64,000 bases of DNA from Siderastrea siderea (Eukaryota > Cnidaria > Anthozoa > Scleractinia > Rhizangiidae). Each line of letters starts with the position of its first letter. Within the stretch, counting starts at the first letter, position 1. Below are positions 12,035 to 21,873 of this stretch, in pieces. The notes beneath the pieces are model-generated. The model saw only the letters and a program-made list of their open reading frames with translations, ran no database searches and was not told the DNA's origin. A program made the translations under genes and the position numbers. The DNA lies in the NCBI GenBank assembly GCA_964030785.1, contig OZ034966.1:9722652-9786651 (forward strand), given 5' to 3'.

Positions 12035-14602
12035 GCGCCATCCCTGCTCCCCCAGCTCTCAGATAGCAGGGACGGCACGGAAATTGGAAAGGGAACACGG
12101 AAATAAGACGTGTGGGAGCTATCCCCAGCCCCCACATATTTTTCGCGCTCATTTTCTCGACAATTTGCGCTTTCCCCACTATATCGGAGCCTGCAGGAAC
12201 AGGCTAACTTCTGCAATGCAGCTGGGATGTCACACATTGATTGCAAGCTGAATATAACATGACTATCGAATTAACTCACCAGGGTCATTTATGTTTTAGA
12301 CATGGCTGTTCCTACCAGTGTGCAGAACACATCATAATAAACCTATTACTCCCTATTTTCCATCAAATGGGATTGGAATCTCTGTTGTTAATAGTAAAGG
12401 TGTGACTGTTAATTACTCACTTGAACCTATAAAGGCAAAAGCAACTCTGTCTCCAGCAGAAAGGCCCTGGACACCAGTTCCCAGTTTTTCCACAGTTCCA
12501 GCCCCTTCAAATCCCATGATTCCACCAGGTTGCACTATTTTCATGAGTCCTTTCCTGACATAAGTGTCAATGAAGTTCAAACCAGCAAAATGATTTTTTA
12601 CCAGGACCTGTTCATACATATGAAGGAAACAAGAATTCATGATACATTGTTTGTCAATTTACTCAAGAGTACAGTTACAAGACAATTCTGACCAATTACA
12701 TGATGGAAAACTCTTATGGAAGACTAATCATTCTAAGGGCCGATTTGGACGGTAAGATTTTTCTTTACGACTGTAGTATGTGACTTGCTCACATCATGTC
12801 TACAACATGAATAATATTATTGTGTTGTCTAAATCAGACCTACTACATCTTGACAAAAGTCGAACACAACAAAAAAATGTCGCAGGATTTTGAAGCATGT
12901 TTGAAAACCCTACGACAGTCGTAGCCCCAGGGGGGTACTGCGGATTTCAAGTGACGGGGATGATCGAAGGATTTTTTTGGGTTTGATAGTTCTGATTCCG
13001 GGATTTTTTTGGGTAGGAAAATTTGGCAAGTATTTTTTGGGTGGCTTGATTTAAGTACGTAGGGATTTTTTGGGGGTGTTCAAAACAATCTGAAGATTCG
13101 TGGTAGTGCCTGCATATCCCGGCCGCGTAGGTCTGCGAATAAAGTACAACTAAATTTGTTCTTGCCCAGGTGGTCTTGTTTAGAGTTGTCATTCATAATG
13201 TTATTGTTGAAACAGAAGATGTTCTTGGGTGTCCCTAGTATTGTTAGAAATGACGACCAGATGAGGAAAAGATAAAATCAACTGGTATGATGAATATAAA
13301 GAAATACAAACATTCAATTTCTAATGTTTTTTCATGTTAATTATCATTTAATCCTTTCTGGAAATTTTTAACGCTTGGAAATTCAGCATGGGATATTTTG
13401 GGGGTTGAATTTTGGTCCAGGGATTTTTTTGGGTTTTGTTGGAAGCCCTAGGGATTTTCTTGGGTTTTGATTTTTGCCGCCATTTGATCCTCCCCGTCAC
13501 TTGAAACTTGGAGTACCTCTCTTGGGTCATAGCCACAATCAAAATGTTAGAATGACAAGTTGTATACGATCTTTGCCTGACGCAGCGTGCGCTACAAAAG
13601 TCGGATACGGCAGTCGTAAGCAAACATCGTGCCTTGTAAATCGGCCCTAGCAATTCCTGAATGTTTCTTTTGACAAATTTTGGATGGGGTGTGGTAGTTT
13701 CGACCCTTTTATCCCAAAATTATATATTCCAAAAAGAGATCAAGATCTATGCTTTCTTTTAAGTTAATTAAAGCAACAAATGTCGAACAATGTTTAAAAT
13801 TAATTTGTGAATTGCCAAATGGTTAATAATGCCATGATTTGCTTTCGGTGTGAAACATAGAACTGAAACGTGTCCGTTAATAACCTGGTGAACGACTCAC
13901 TTTAATATTCCACATGGCGTTTGAAGTAGCTCGCGCGTTTATAAAAAATATTAAACGACGAAGAAGAAAAGTCGTATTCTAAAATCATCCTCCTCGGATA
14001 CCGAGGGGCAGATAGTCGGGGCAAGGAAAAGTCGACTGGCGGGAGAAAAATTAGCGCGTCCTTTCTATGCCGATATTTTTTTCGCCCGTTTCGACTTTGC
14101 CTCGCCCTGATCATCTGCCCCTGGGTCTCCGAGGATAAATGACAATGAAAAGCTCTTATATAATCACTGAGAACAGTAAAATAAAAAGGCTAAAACTAGA
14201 GTTAGTGATTATAGAAGAAATACACTATGCATACAAAAATCGTGGACATAAGCAAAACTGTCTTGTGACCATAGTTTTCAGGTGCATGGGGGAACCGGGA
14301 CGACAACGATAACACATAATAACCTACAGTTTATTCATTCAGGCATGGAAGAAAGCCATTCGAAAATAAAAGCAAAAAGTTTGGTCATGAGCTTGAATTG
14401 AGCTTTTATAATATGTTTATAAGCTTATACGTACCTCTCCGGGCCCAGGTTCCGGAATAGGAACATCTTCATAACTAAGCTTGGAAGAATCACCGTACTC
14501 GTGTATCACAACTGCTTTCATAGACATATTTACAAACAAGGACAAACGGAGTCTTGCTACGTGTTTTCCAGAAGCTAGGATGCGTCTTAGACAAATCGAC
14601 AT
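9230..14602 (-). CDS. NADPH:quinone oxidoreductase, zeta-crystallin-like (QOR copy 1)
   Basis: Exons on the minus strand: 14435-14602, 12421-12607, 10853-11068, 10042-10221 and 9230-9534. They join in frame (1056 nt, 351 aa). The protein belongs to the medium-chain dehydrogenase/reductase superfamily and resembles bacterial QorA and animal zeta-crystallin: [16 protein letters not shown] near the N-terminus, the Rossmann nucleotide-binding motif AAAGGVG at 174-180, YDGVGKTTF, and the C-terminal motif [16 protein letters not shown]. No zinc-binding cysteine set is apparent, as expected for this family. The expected reaction is one-electron reduction of quinones with NADPH. The first ATG (14602) adds a 25-residue Arg-rich leader beginning MSICLRRILASGK, which resembles a mitochondrial presequence; an internal ATG at 14527 gives the conventional start MSMKAVV. 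Copy 2 has lost the first ATG. Confidence 0.92.
9600..9850. repeat. CTGACTGA-type simple minisatellite in QOR copy 1 intron 4
   Basis: Degenerate runs of GACTGACT and related words. The equivalent array at about 22240-22500 in copy 2 differs in length, so the array predates the duplication and has since drifted. Confidence 0.6.
11815..12052 (-). mobile_element. tRNA-derived SINE
   Basis: Read on the minus strand, the element starts near GGAGCAGGGATGGCGCAGTG. It has a tRNA-like A box (TGGCGCAGTGGTGAGAGC) and B box (GGGTTTGATTCC), then a body with GGGTTGAGTTTGTTGTTGG and TTTTCCTCCCTCC. Internal RNA polymerase III promoters followed by an unrelated body define tRNA-derived SINEs. It lies in QOR copy 1 intron 2 and is absent from copy 2. 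Confidence 0.85.
12736..13647. mobile_element. TIR DNA transposon, non-autonomous, TA target site
   Basis: The ends are AGGGCCGATTT at the left and AAATCGGCCC at the right, flanked by TA on both sides. Copy 2 has the empty site (TTCTAACAATT near 26251), so this 912-bp element entered intron 1 of QOR copy 1 after the duplication. A TA target site fits Tc1/mariner-type or related superfamilies; no transposase is visible. A second element is nested inside at 12927-13526. Confidence 0.8.
12927..13526. mobile_element. Nested hAT-like MITE
   Basis: The left end CCAGGGGGGTACT and the complement of the right end share the words GGTACT and TTTCAAGTGACGGGGA. The flanks TCGTAGCC and TCATAGCC match at 7 of 8 positions, an 8-bp target-site duplication as made by hAT transposases. 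The interior is dominated by GGGATTTTTTTGGGT repeats, and no coding sequence was seen. Confidence 0.65.
13988..14136. repeat. Inverted-repeat MITE shared by both QOR copies (copy 1)
   Basis: The left arm CCTCGGATACCGAGGGGCAG and the right arm CTGCCCCTGGGTCTCCGAGG are complementary. The counterpart at 26587-26737 in copy 2 lies at the same intron position, so the insertion happened before the duplication. Confidence 0.75.
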
Positions 14603-14762
14603 AGGTCAATAAGGCTAACAAATCAAAATGGCTTCACAGACCTCCAAACACATCTTCTTCACTATCGCGTGACACTTTTTAGCACAAGGCATCTGCTGTC
14701 ACGCGATGTCGACATCACGCCCGCACAACTCGTAACCAGCGGCTGCTATAACAAAGCGTTGT

Positions 14763-16869
14763 TCGTATACGTTCCGTATTTGCTTGTAAAAGACTATATC
14801 CAAATGTAATTTCCTATTTGATGCCTTATTTGGCCCCGTTCTTCTATACAGTTCGGAAGTATGGGGGGGGGGGGGGGGCATATGATAGCCTCAATTTGAA
14901 ATAAACGGCCCGCGCATTGCGGACATGTGCGGACGTCTGAAACTGGTAAATAAATGTTTTGAATCGGTGTTTAGCCGACTGTTACCGCGATGTGCACATG
15001 AGTGTTTTTAGAGCGCGATTTGCTTATCATAATTCGACTCTGTGATCGAGCAACGGAAAGTGAAACTCGCTTTTAATTGTTTTAAAATGGGTTTAAAAGG
15101 GTGCCTCTTAGTTCTCAAACCGTGATATCGTTAAGTACGGCCCTTAGGCATTCACGACAAATGTTTCAGCCTTCAGGCAAGGGCTCCATTCGGATCCTAA
15201 CGACACGAGTGCAGGCTAATTGCAAGCTATTTTTAAACAACGATGCAGGTCCATTTTAATTTACTTCATGATAACAACAAGGCCATTGTTCGAATGCCGA
15301 CCAGTGATTCTAATGTATTTTGTCAATACTACCCTGAGAAATAAACATTTCAACGCTTACCTTTACTTTACTTCAAGACGCTGCGAAACTCAAAACAACA
15401 AAATTACGCTCCTTTCTACGGTTACTTTTTTCTATCTGGTTACGTCATAGCTATAGATGGAAAAAAGGTAATATCACGAGCAAATTGTGCGGTATTTGAG
15501 AGATTAGCTTTTAATCTAACGAGCCTGATTGTTAAGAGCCCGCGCGGAGACTAAGTCTACTGACTTCCGTAAATTCAGGAATGTGCGTTGCATTTTATGA
15601 GACGGCCGCACGTGCGCCGCCTAATAAATTCTGACCACGCTAAACGGAAAGAAACCACTGCATTGAGTCAATGCTTTGTGTGACTCTTGGCTGAGGTCAT
15701 GTAAGTACTGAAAGGTGACAGCTTGTTAGATCTGTCAAAATGATTGCGTGATTTTATTGACGCGAACGTGCTGTAGGTAATTCATTTTTGCTTTGTCGTC
15801 ACTAGCTGAAATGTTGAGCTTCCGAACAGCATAGTGTTGTTTCTTCATAAATAGTTAGAGTGCGTTCTTAACTAACTGTACGATTACTGAACGTAAGCGG
15901 AAAACTGAAGTCCCTCGCGAAGTGCACGAACCATCACCACATAGTGGAATTATGCCAATCTTGACATTCATGTTCGCCGGTTAAAATTTCCTCATTTTCC
16001 GATATGAAAAAGTAATAAGTTTATTGCTCTTTCCAAAAATAAAAGCTACTTTTGTTTCATCTTGGTTGGTTATTTATTTGGTGCTTTCGGAAATTAAGCC
16101 CCTTTCCAATAAATGATGAACATGAAACGTGCCATACAAAGCTTTTGAAACAATAATACGCACCGATCAGTCGCATCAACAGCGAGCGAAACGTGTCATA
16201 ATCAGAACTTAAGACGATACACTCGCATGATTAAACAAAGAACGCGCAATCTTACGCTCACACAGCCAAGTTGACAAGCAGTTTTATAATCAAACAACCA
16301 AAAATACGTCAGAAATCAAACCAGAAAATTGAGCAAACAAAAATAAAATAAGAAAACCATTATTTCATTTATTTATTATTAACATTCATAGTAAACATGA
16401 AGCAGAAACAGGCGAACGCAATATCGTACTCACACTGCGTAAGCTCCTTAGCTTGTGCCAGCATTTTCAGGAATCAAGAGAAACAGAACACTCCAGCTTT
16501 TCAAGAATTCTTTGACCAGCGGTTTCGTTACCATGGCACTAAGCCGCTGCCCAAAAACCCCAAGGTTTCTGAAAACCACACCCTTCCTTACACCTCCCCC
16601 CTGAATAAGCCTCCCCACCCCAAGGAAACCGCTGCCCCGAGTTACTGTTGACTCAGGAACCCGTACCAAACTCAAATAAACAGAGTCTGAAAGACGATGA
16701 CAACATGCGGACGCATAGGCCCGTACTGCGTCCGCACAAAAATGGGAGAAAGATCCCATTGACCGTTTTCACTCACAGTTTTACAAATCCTACATTGGCT
16801 TAAACCGTCGCAGCACGGAATGAAACTGGTAGAATTTAAAGTTTTGGCTTCACCTACTAAAGCTTCAAA
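14763..16869. other. Unique gene-poor spacer, nothing recognised
   Basis: The homology to copy 2 stops here and no sequence matching the BRO1 gene follows. A G-run sits at about 14863-14878. Open frames at 16397-16878 overlap on both strands and contain a few cysteine words (CCDGLSQCRICK), possibly old retroelement debris, but no family could be assigned. Confidence 0.45.
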
Positions 16870-17405
16870 TATCAACACAATTGGCAGACTCTAGAAAAAT
16901 CTTTCATGCTTTCACTCCGATTTTCAAGCTACGATTGATGCTAACGGGGATGAACTAAGAACTAAACAGCCCCTATCCAAAGTAACTGAAAAATTTAAAA
17001 ATGGCTTAAAAATACATGAATATGAAATGATCAAATGCAACAAAAAAACTTACAGTGCTCTACTTTCAAAAGAGATGTAGCTACCTCTAACTCACTAGAA
17101 TCGTTATTACAAACCAGAAACATCGGTATCGGCGGGCAGTAGCAAAACTTAGGGCAGGTAATCATAACCTAAGAATCGAAAGTGGAAGACATTCCACCCC
17201 TAAACTCCCTGAGCATCTGAGAATTTGTCAATATTGCAGCTCAAATGAAGTTGAAAACGAAGTACCTTAATTCCTCTTATCTTAATTGCAATTGATATGG
17301 GTGACAATTATAAAATCTTTAGAGGAAGATGTTATTAGTAAATATCTCAATTTGGATTTTTTAAATGCTCATAATAAAACTGTTGTTTTTCTCTTTAATA
17401 GCATT
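16870..17405 (+). mobile_element. Degraded LINE, C-terminal zinc-knuckle region of RT ORF
   Basis: The plus-strand frame reads RRAVAKLRAGNHNLRIESGR followed by LRICQYCSSNEVENEV, the conserved C-terminal segment of non-LTR reverse-transcriptase ORFs just before a CxxC-type knuckle. A downstream stretch (FLNAHNKTVVFLFNSI) fits the final helices. Stops and frameshifts lie upstream and downstream. The end abuts the Penelope-like fragment. Confidence 0.75.
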
Positions 17406-17409
17406 GTAC

Positions 17410-17865
17410 CCTGCAAGCAGCGGTTACTTGGTCGCCTTATGTTCCGGTGTAACGTATGCTGGTGGCGAGACGATCAATGTTGGCTTTAAAACGAGTTCGA
17501 GAAAAGGCAGCTGCTCATCAGAGATGGACCAAGTGAACTTTAGGTTGGGATGAAAGTCGCTCACAAAAGAAGCAAAACCTTCGATCTCGTCTCTACTACC
17601 GGAAATGACTCCGGCAATGTCGTCGACATACCGTTTATACAAATCGGTTGTTCGTCCCGGGTACTGATCAAAGATTTGTTCTTCGATGTGACCCATAAAT
17701 AGGCACGCATAGCTGGGCCCAAGGCAGCTCCCCATAGCGACCCCTCCGGTTTGGCTGTAATACTTTCCATTGAAAGAGAAAGTATTCAATGTGAGGACTA
17801 ATTCTGCGAGGCTAACAAGAGTGTGCGTTGGTGGTTGAAGGACCGGTCTCTTGTTATTTACTAGC
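17410..17865 (-). mobile_element. Penelope-like element RT, 3' half (motif C side)
   Basis: The minus-strand frame 17424-17921 encodes a Penelope-like reverse transcriptase segment. GGVAMGSCLGPSYACLFMG matches the PLE motif B region, and LYKRYVDDIAGV carries the catalytic YVDD of motif C. Then come FHPNLKFTW and QLPFLELVLKPT, after which the frame is broken. It begins at RPVLQPPTHTL, where the 5' half (next entry, opposite strand) ends. No GIY-YIG endonuclease was seen. Confidence 0.85.
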
Positions 17866-18170
17866 AAAATTCCACGGGAATCCTGGCAGGCCCTTTCAAG
17901 TCTCTGCCTGCAACTGCCCAACTGAACTCATAGCCACTTACTTGGACAAGATTACCACCCCGCTTGTCCAAAAACCACCGAGCTACGTGAAAGATACGAA
18001 ACACATGCTCCGTCAGTCACCGAGTCATTTCGTTTTCCTGGGGAAAATAACTATGTTTTCACCATGGATGTCAAATCTTTATATACACCACCATCCCCAT
18101 TGGAGATGACCTTTTGGCACTTACGCATTTCCTTAACGAGAGGCCGGTTCTTCAACCACCAAACCACTGA
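17866..18170 (+). mobile_element. Penelope-like element RT, 5' half (motif A side), inverted
   Basis: The plus strand reads GNPGRP, then SACNCPTELIATYLDKITTP and, after a frameshift, FTMDVKSLY, which carries the motif A aspartate. A second frameshift precedes GDDLLALTHFLNERPVLQPP. The last words overlap the start of the opposite-strand half, so the two halves are pieces of one RT in head-to-head arrangement, as expected from a 5' inversion during target-primed reverse transcription. Confidence 0.82.
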
Positions 18171-18392
18171 GGAAGAGGGAGCACCCTCGAAACGTCTGGT
18201 TTTTTTGCTAACTTTTCAGCGCATATTTAAAAATACGCAAATGTAGTGCCACTAAGCGTCTTCGATCTTGTTTTTGAATACCCTTTTTAAAAAACAATAA
18301 CAACAACTGCAGCAATGAGTTTCGTGGTTATGATAAAAAAAATAACGGTTGACACAAGCTAAGAAAGAATAAATAGCTCATTTTCAATTGTG

Positions 18393-19279
18393 CAGGGGCA
18401 CCCAACGAGAAAATTTTAGCAAATTGCTTGAAATATCATTTTCTGCTTTCTTAGATTGCTTCAGAACTTTTTAAGCTTATTTGTGTAAGCTAAAACAGAT
18501 TGATCTGTTCGGAACTTTTAGCTGATAATTTAGGCCGCACAAAAATTTTAGGAAATAGAATCCTAATTCAACAGATTCAACCTGCGATCGTGCAAGGAAC
18601 TATTGTTGGAGCCATCAAGGGTAGTGACGGGGGGCGGGTGAGTGAAGACCAAGAAAACTCTTGGAGACAAATCGTTTCAAGTAGCAGCCCCTGGACTATG
18701 GAATAAATTACCATCTGAAATAAGAGCGATCAGAAGCTACGACAATTTTAAAGGAGCAATTAAGACGTACTTGTTTAAGAAAGCATTTGCTTGTTACAGC
18801 TAGAGCCTCTTTTAGCATGACTTCTTACCAATTTTAGTTTTGGATTTAGTTTTAATTTTAATCTTAAGTTTTTGATTTTTAATTCTAGGAAGTTTTTAAC
18901 TGTATTCTTGTATATTTCTATTGTAAATTTTTAGGTTTTTAATTAATTTGATGTAAGGCGCATTTGATCATATCCATATATTAATTTGCGCCGAATAAGC
19001 ATTAAATTATTATTGTTATTATTATTATTATCCTATCCGCCGAATTTCTCAGCTGCTGATGGCTCTCCGAAAATGCTAGCTGACCTTATTTTGCACTCTT
19101 AACGACATATTTGTCCCTCCGAAAACAATAGGAACTAATAAGCCATCTTGTTACGAAAGGCCGGTGTGATCTTTCGCCAAAGAAATCTCTAGCTTTTACT
19201 ACAATTAAATCCGAAAATCTCAGGCGATTTTAGGCCTTCCGAACACATATTCCCCGAAACGAACCGTTGGGTGCCCCTG
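18393..19279. mobile_element. TIR element with CAGGGGCACCCAACG ends
   Basis: The ends CAGGGGCACCCAACG and CGTTGGGTGCCCCTG are perfect inverted repeats, flanked by the direct repeat ATTGTG on both sides (6 bp; 8 bp with one mismatch if the element is taken to start one base later). The source locus in pentraxin intron 3 (near 5340) is uninterrupted, which confirms insertion. The interior carries a LINE tail. hAT-like or P-like ends are possible; the superfamily is not settled. Confidence 0.82.
18540..19030 (+). mobile_element. CR1-like LINE 3' end nested in the TIR element
   Basis: From 18654 the plus strand encodes GDKSFQVAAPGLWNKLPSEI, then FKGAIKTYLFKKAF and a stop at 18801-18803. This is the conserved C-terminus of CR1/L2-type RT ORFs. 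A 3' UTR of about 200 bp follows and ends in an ATT microsatellite tail (about 19008-19030), the usual 3' end of these elements. The 5' boundary is approximate. Confidence 0.85.
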
Positions 19280-19491
19280 ATTGTGCTGTTGTACGTACTT
19301 TTTTACAAGGCTTTTATCGGTTATGATAGCATTTGTCTGCGCAACTTTACAGCCCGACTACTTTTATATTCTTTCTGAAAAAAATCAACAATTTTTTTTT
19401 TGCAGGTGAATAATCGATTGGATTGATGAAGTTAGCTTGCAAATAATTGAACCAATTTAGAATTAAGGACGCATCTTCTAATGCAAGCTAA

Positions 19492-20245
19492 CGACCCGTT
19501 TACATGGAAAGAGGGTGCCCCTAGGGGATAGGGGCTCCCTACCTACTTGAATTGAAGATACCGTCGTTCTCATGCAGAGTTCGAACATGGCAGAGGCAAC
19601 CTCCCTAGCAGGGTCAAGAGATAGCGCCATTTTACATGCGCTGAATTGTCCCTACCTCGGGGGGTTAAACTAAAGGGCAATTAAAAAAAATCATTAAAAC
19701 AATTTTTTAAAACATTAATTTAAAAAAAAAACATTAAACAATTCTTTTAAAAAGCTAAACTAGAGAGCAGCACTGTGCGAACTTAAGTTGTAAAACTTGT
19801 TTATTTTAAAAAATATTGTTTTACAAAATTAACAAAACTTCCACTTTCTCGGTTGACCAAGAAAACTACTTCGTCTTGTTGCTGCTTTTACTTTGGCTTG
19901 CCGGTGCTTTTCGTTTCAGATGACGTTTGTAAATGATTTCGCGCTCGCTCTTGGGGTGTATTGGTCGATTTCTTCGACCTCGAAAGCGCTTTCCTCGATC
20001 AGACCTTCCTCCATTGCATCTCTCGTCGTTTCTGCACCTTCAGGTTGACTTTTAGTCATTATTTGGAGTTTAAACCTGTCCCTACCATGTAGGGTTTCCC
20101 TACCTTCAAGGTAGAGAAACCCAACCCCCTAGGGGCACCCTCCCTCGCATGTAAAACGAACTGGGTAATACAAAAGAGAAGAGACACTCTACTACCAAGG
20201 GTAACCCTACTGCCTAGGGGTACCCTCTCTCATGTAAACGGCCTC
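19492..20245. mobile_element. PIF/Harbinger-like MITE with TAA target site
   Basis: The ends CGACCCGTTTACATG and CATGTAAACGGCCTC are inverted repeats, flanked by TAA on both sides (CTAA if one more base is counted). The source sequence near 5130 reads straight through (GCGAGCTAAAGCAGTG). A 3-bp TWA target and GGCCGTTTACA-type ends are features of PIF/Harbinger elements. The 754-bp interior has no recognised transposase. Confidence 0.85.
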
Positions 20246-21290
20246 TAAAGCAGTGATGAACTTAGCGAATAGAGATGCAAATGTGTCTGTTATAGACATA
20301 CCATCGTGCACTGTTTTCAACGAAAAAATTCTCAAAGTTGTCTAGGATAAGTTAAGTTACTGTTTCTCTAGATCTTGCTTAAAATAACTTTTCACTGCAC
20401 GTTTGAAGCTTCAGTTTTAAATCAGTTGATTTAAGAAAGTCTCAAGAGCATTGAAATTTTAAATTAAGTCTATTTTCGCTCTAGTGGCCGGTTTTTAAAG
20501 TGTAGTAACTGTAAATTATAATTTGTCTCAGGGATGGCTTTTGTGAACTATTATCCGGTCCCTCGTTTTCTTACAAAATTGACTCACAAATTTGAGAAAA
20601 CATGCAATCTTTTAGACTTGTTTCAGCGATTATGTTTTAAGCTGAATTGTTCAACTTCTCACCCCAGCTTTCGAGCCACTGGACCTAGATGTATAAAGAA
20701 GTCATAGTTGAAATTCACCTCACACAACTGAAACTTTGATAGGCGGCACCTAATACTTACGTCTTCCTAGCTAGTTGTTGACGAATCACAGAGCTAGTTT
20801 CTTAAGGTCGAAATGCATTTACGGTACACCTTTGTCGCATGCGACATGCTGACCTATAGCCTACGAAACTAATTCCTTCGTGTTAATCAAGACTTGCCTC
20901 AACTTCTGATTCCTCACGATTGTCACTCACGACATAAAAGTGGCATCATGAACTTGGAATGCAATAAAGTTGAATTACAATATAGTGATATTCACTTCAT
21001 TAAAGGTTCCTGAAAGCTTACCTTCATCTTCTGTTAGCGGTTTTATTTTTTTCCCCTCATTTTTGTCACTAGACAACAGCACGTAGATTGTCAGTTTTTT
21101 AAAAACATCAAAAGACGAAAAAAATGGGGTTCTCAAGTTTCTTATAATGGGCAACCTTTTCGTTTACTGTTTTCTATTTTATAGTGCATTTCCCACTAGG
21201 AAAGTCCCCCCCCCCCCCCAACTCTTGTCCATCGTTCATAGGCGAGTGTGGGCGAGATAAGAAAACAAACACAAATCAGTGCAATGTACA

Positions 21291-21296
21291 TTTATT
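21291..21296 (-). terminator. Poly(A) signal of QOR copy 2
   Basis: AATAAA on the coding strand, at the same position relative to the stop codon as in copy 1 and with conserved flanks (CAATGTACATTTATTCC). Confidence 0.6.
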
Positions 21297-21873
21297 CCGT
21301 TATACCAGAAAACTTAACAATTAAATTTTCTTGATTGACGTTTCTTCTGAGATGATCCTGGAATTTTGAATAGGCGTGGTCCGAATGGCAACTTGTAGCT
21401 GATACTTCAAATGGAAAAGAATGATAGTTGTTTACCAAACAGGCTGGTCCACGGTTTGTGCAAATGGTAAGCGAAACCGCCGAATGGGAAATTCTGTTCG
21501 AGATTGGCGTGTACCATTTGTGCAATTTACTCTAATTTACCCTAACTGACCACTGGTGCAGGGTTCGGAGCTGGTAAGAAAATGGTAAATGGAATACAAT
21601 TTTCGCTCGGATACTCCGGTTGGGAATTTTGGACTACCTCTCAAGACGGTCCGTTTATTTTGGGAAATTTCCAGTCGGGCAAACCAAAATAGCCTCACCA
21701 TTTACATTTCAACCGAAATTTCCGGTTTTTTTTTGTAAATGGTAAACATTCGATAGCCGAGATTTGATAGTTAAGAATGATAACAAAGCTGATTTCCGGT
21801 AAACTAGGTCTACTGGTCTACGATATTTTCTTTCGTAGTGTTCCTTTTCTTTGGTTTGAACGTATCAGATGCG

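Larger units (their letters stand above)
8315..14762. repeat. Segmental duplication, copy 1 (QOR gene unit)
   Basis: This block aligns in the same orientation with 20983-27405. All five QOR exons, much intron sequence, the 3' flank and about 160 bp of upstream sequence match. Homology starts near ATTAAAGGTTCCTGAAAGC and fades just after CCAGCGGCTGCTAT. Private insertions in this copy are a SINE (11815-12052) and a TIR element (12736-13647) with another nested inside it. Confidence 0.9.
18235..20945 (-). repeat. Inverted copy of pentraxin intron 3 plus start of exon 4
   Basis: The reverse complement of this block matches 3030-3290 and 4690-5478. It includes the last 48 bp before the break: the first part of pentraxin exon 4 up to GTGGCACTACATTTGCGT, then divergence. 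The copy is expanded by two TIR elements (18393-19279 and 19492-20245) absent from the source. It ends about 40 bp before the QOR copy 2 block begins, so inverted and direct duplications abut. The truncated exon cannot make protein. Confidence 0.88.

Noticed and set aside
16448..16878. Minus-strand frames with CCDGLSQCRICK
   Set aside because: The cysteine spacing recalls retroelement tails, but the evidence is too thin for assignment.
17286..17553. Plus-strand frames over the Penelope-like fragment
   Set aside because: Mostly shadows of the minus-strand RT; the first part is the end of the adjacent LINE.
18150..18210. Hammerhead-ribozyme-like words CTGAGGA and CTCGAAAC beside the Penelope-like RT
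   Set aside because: Hammerhead ribozymes are known in Penelope-like elements and a GAGGG/CCCTC stem lies between the two core words, but there is an extra base after CTGAGGA, and neither stem III with a proper cleavage site nor stem I can be drawn convincingly.
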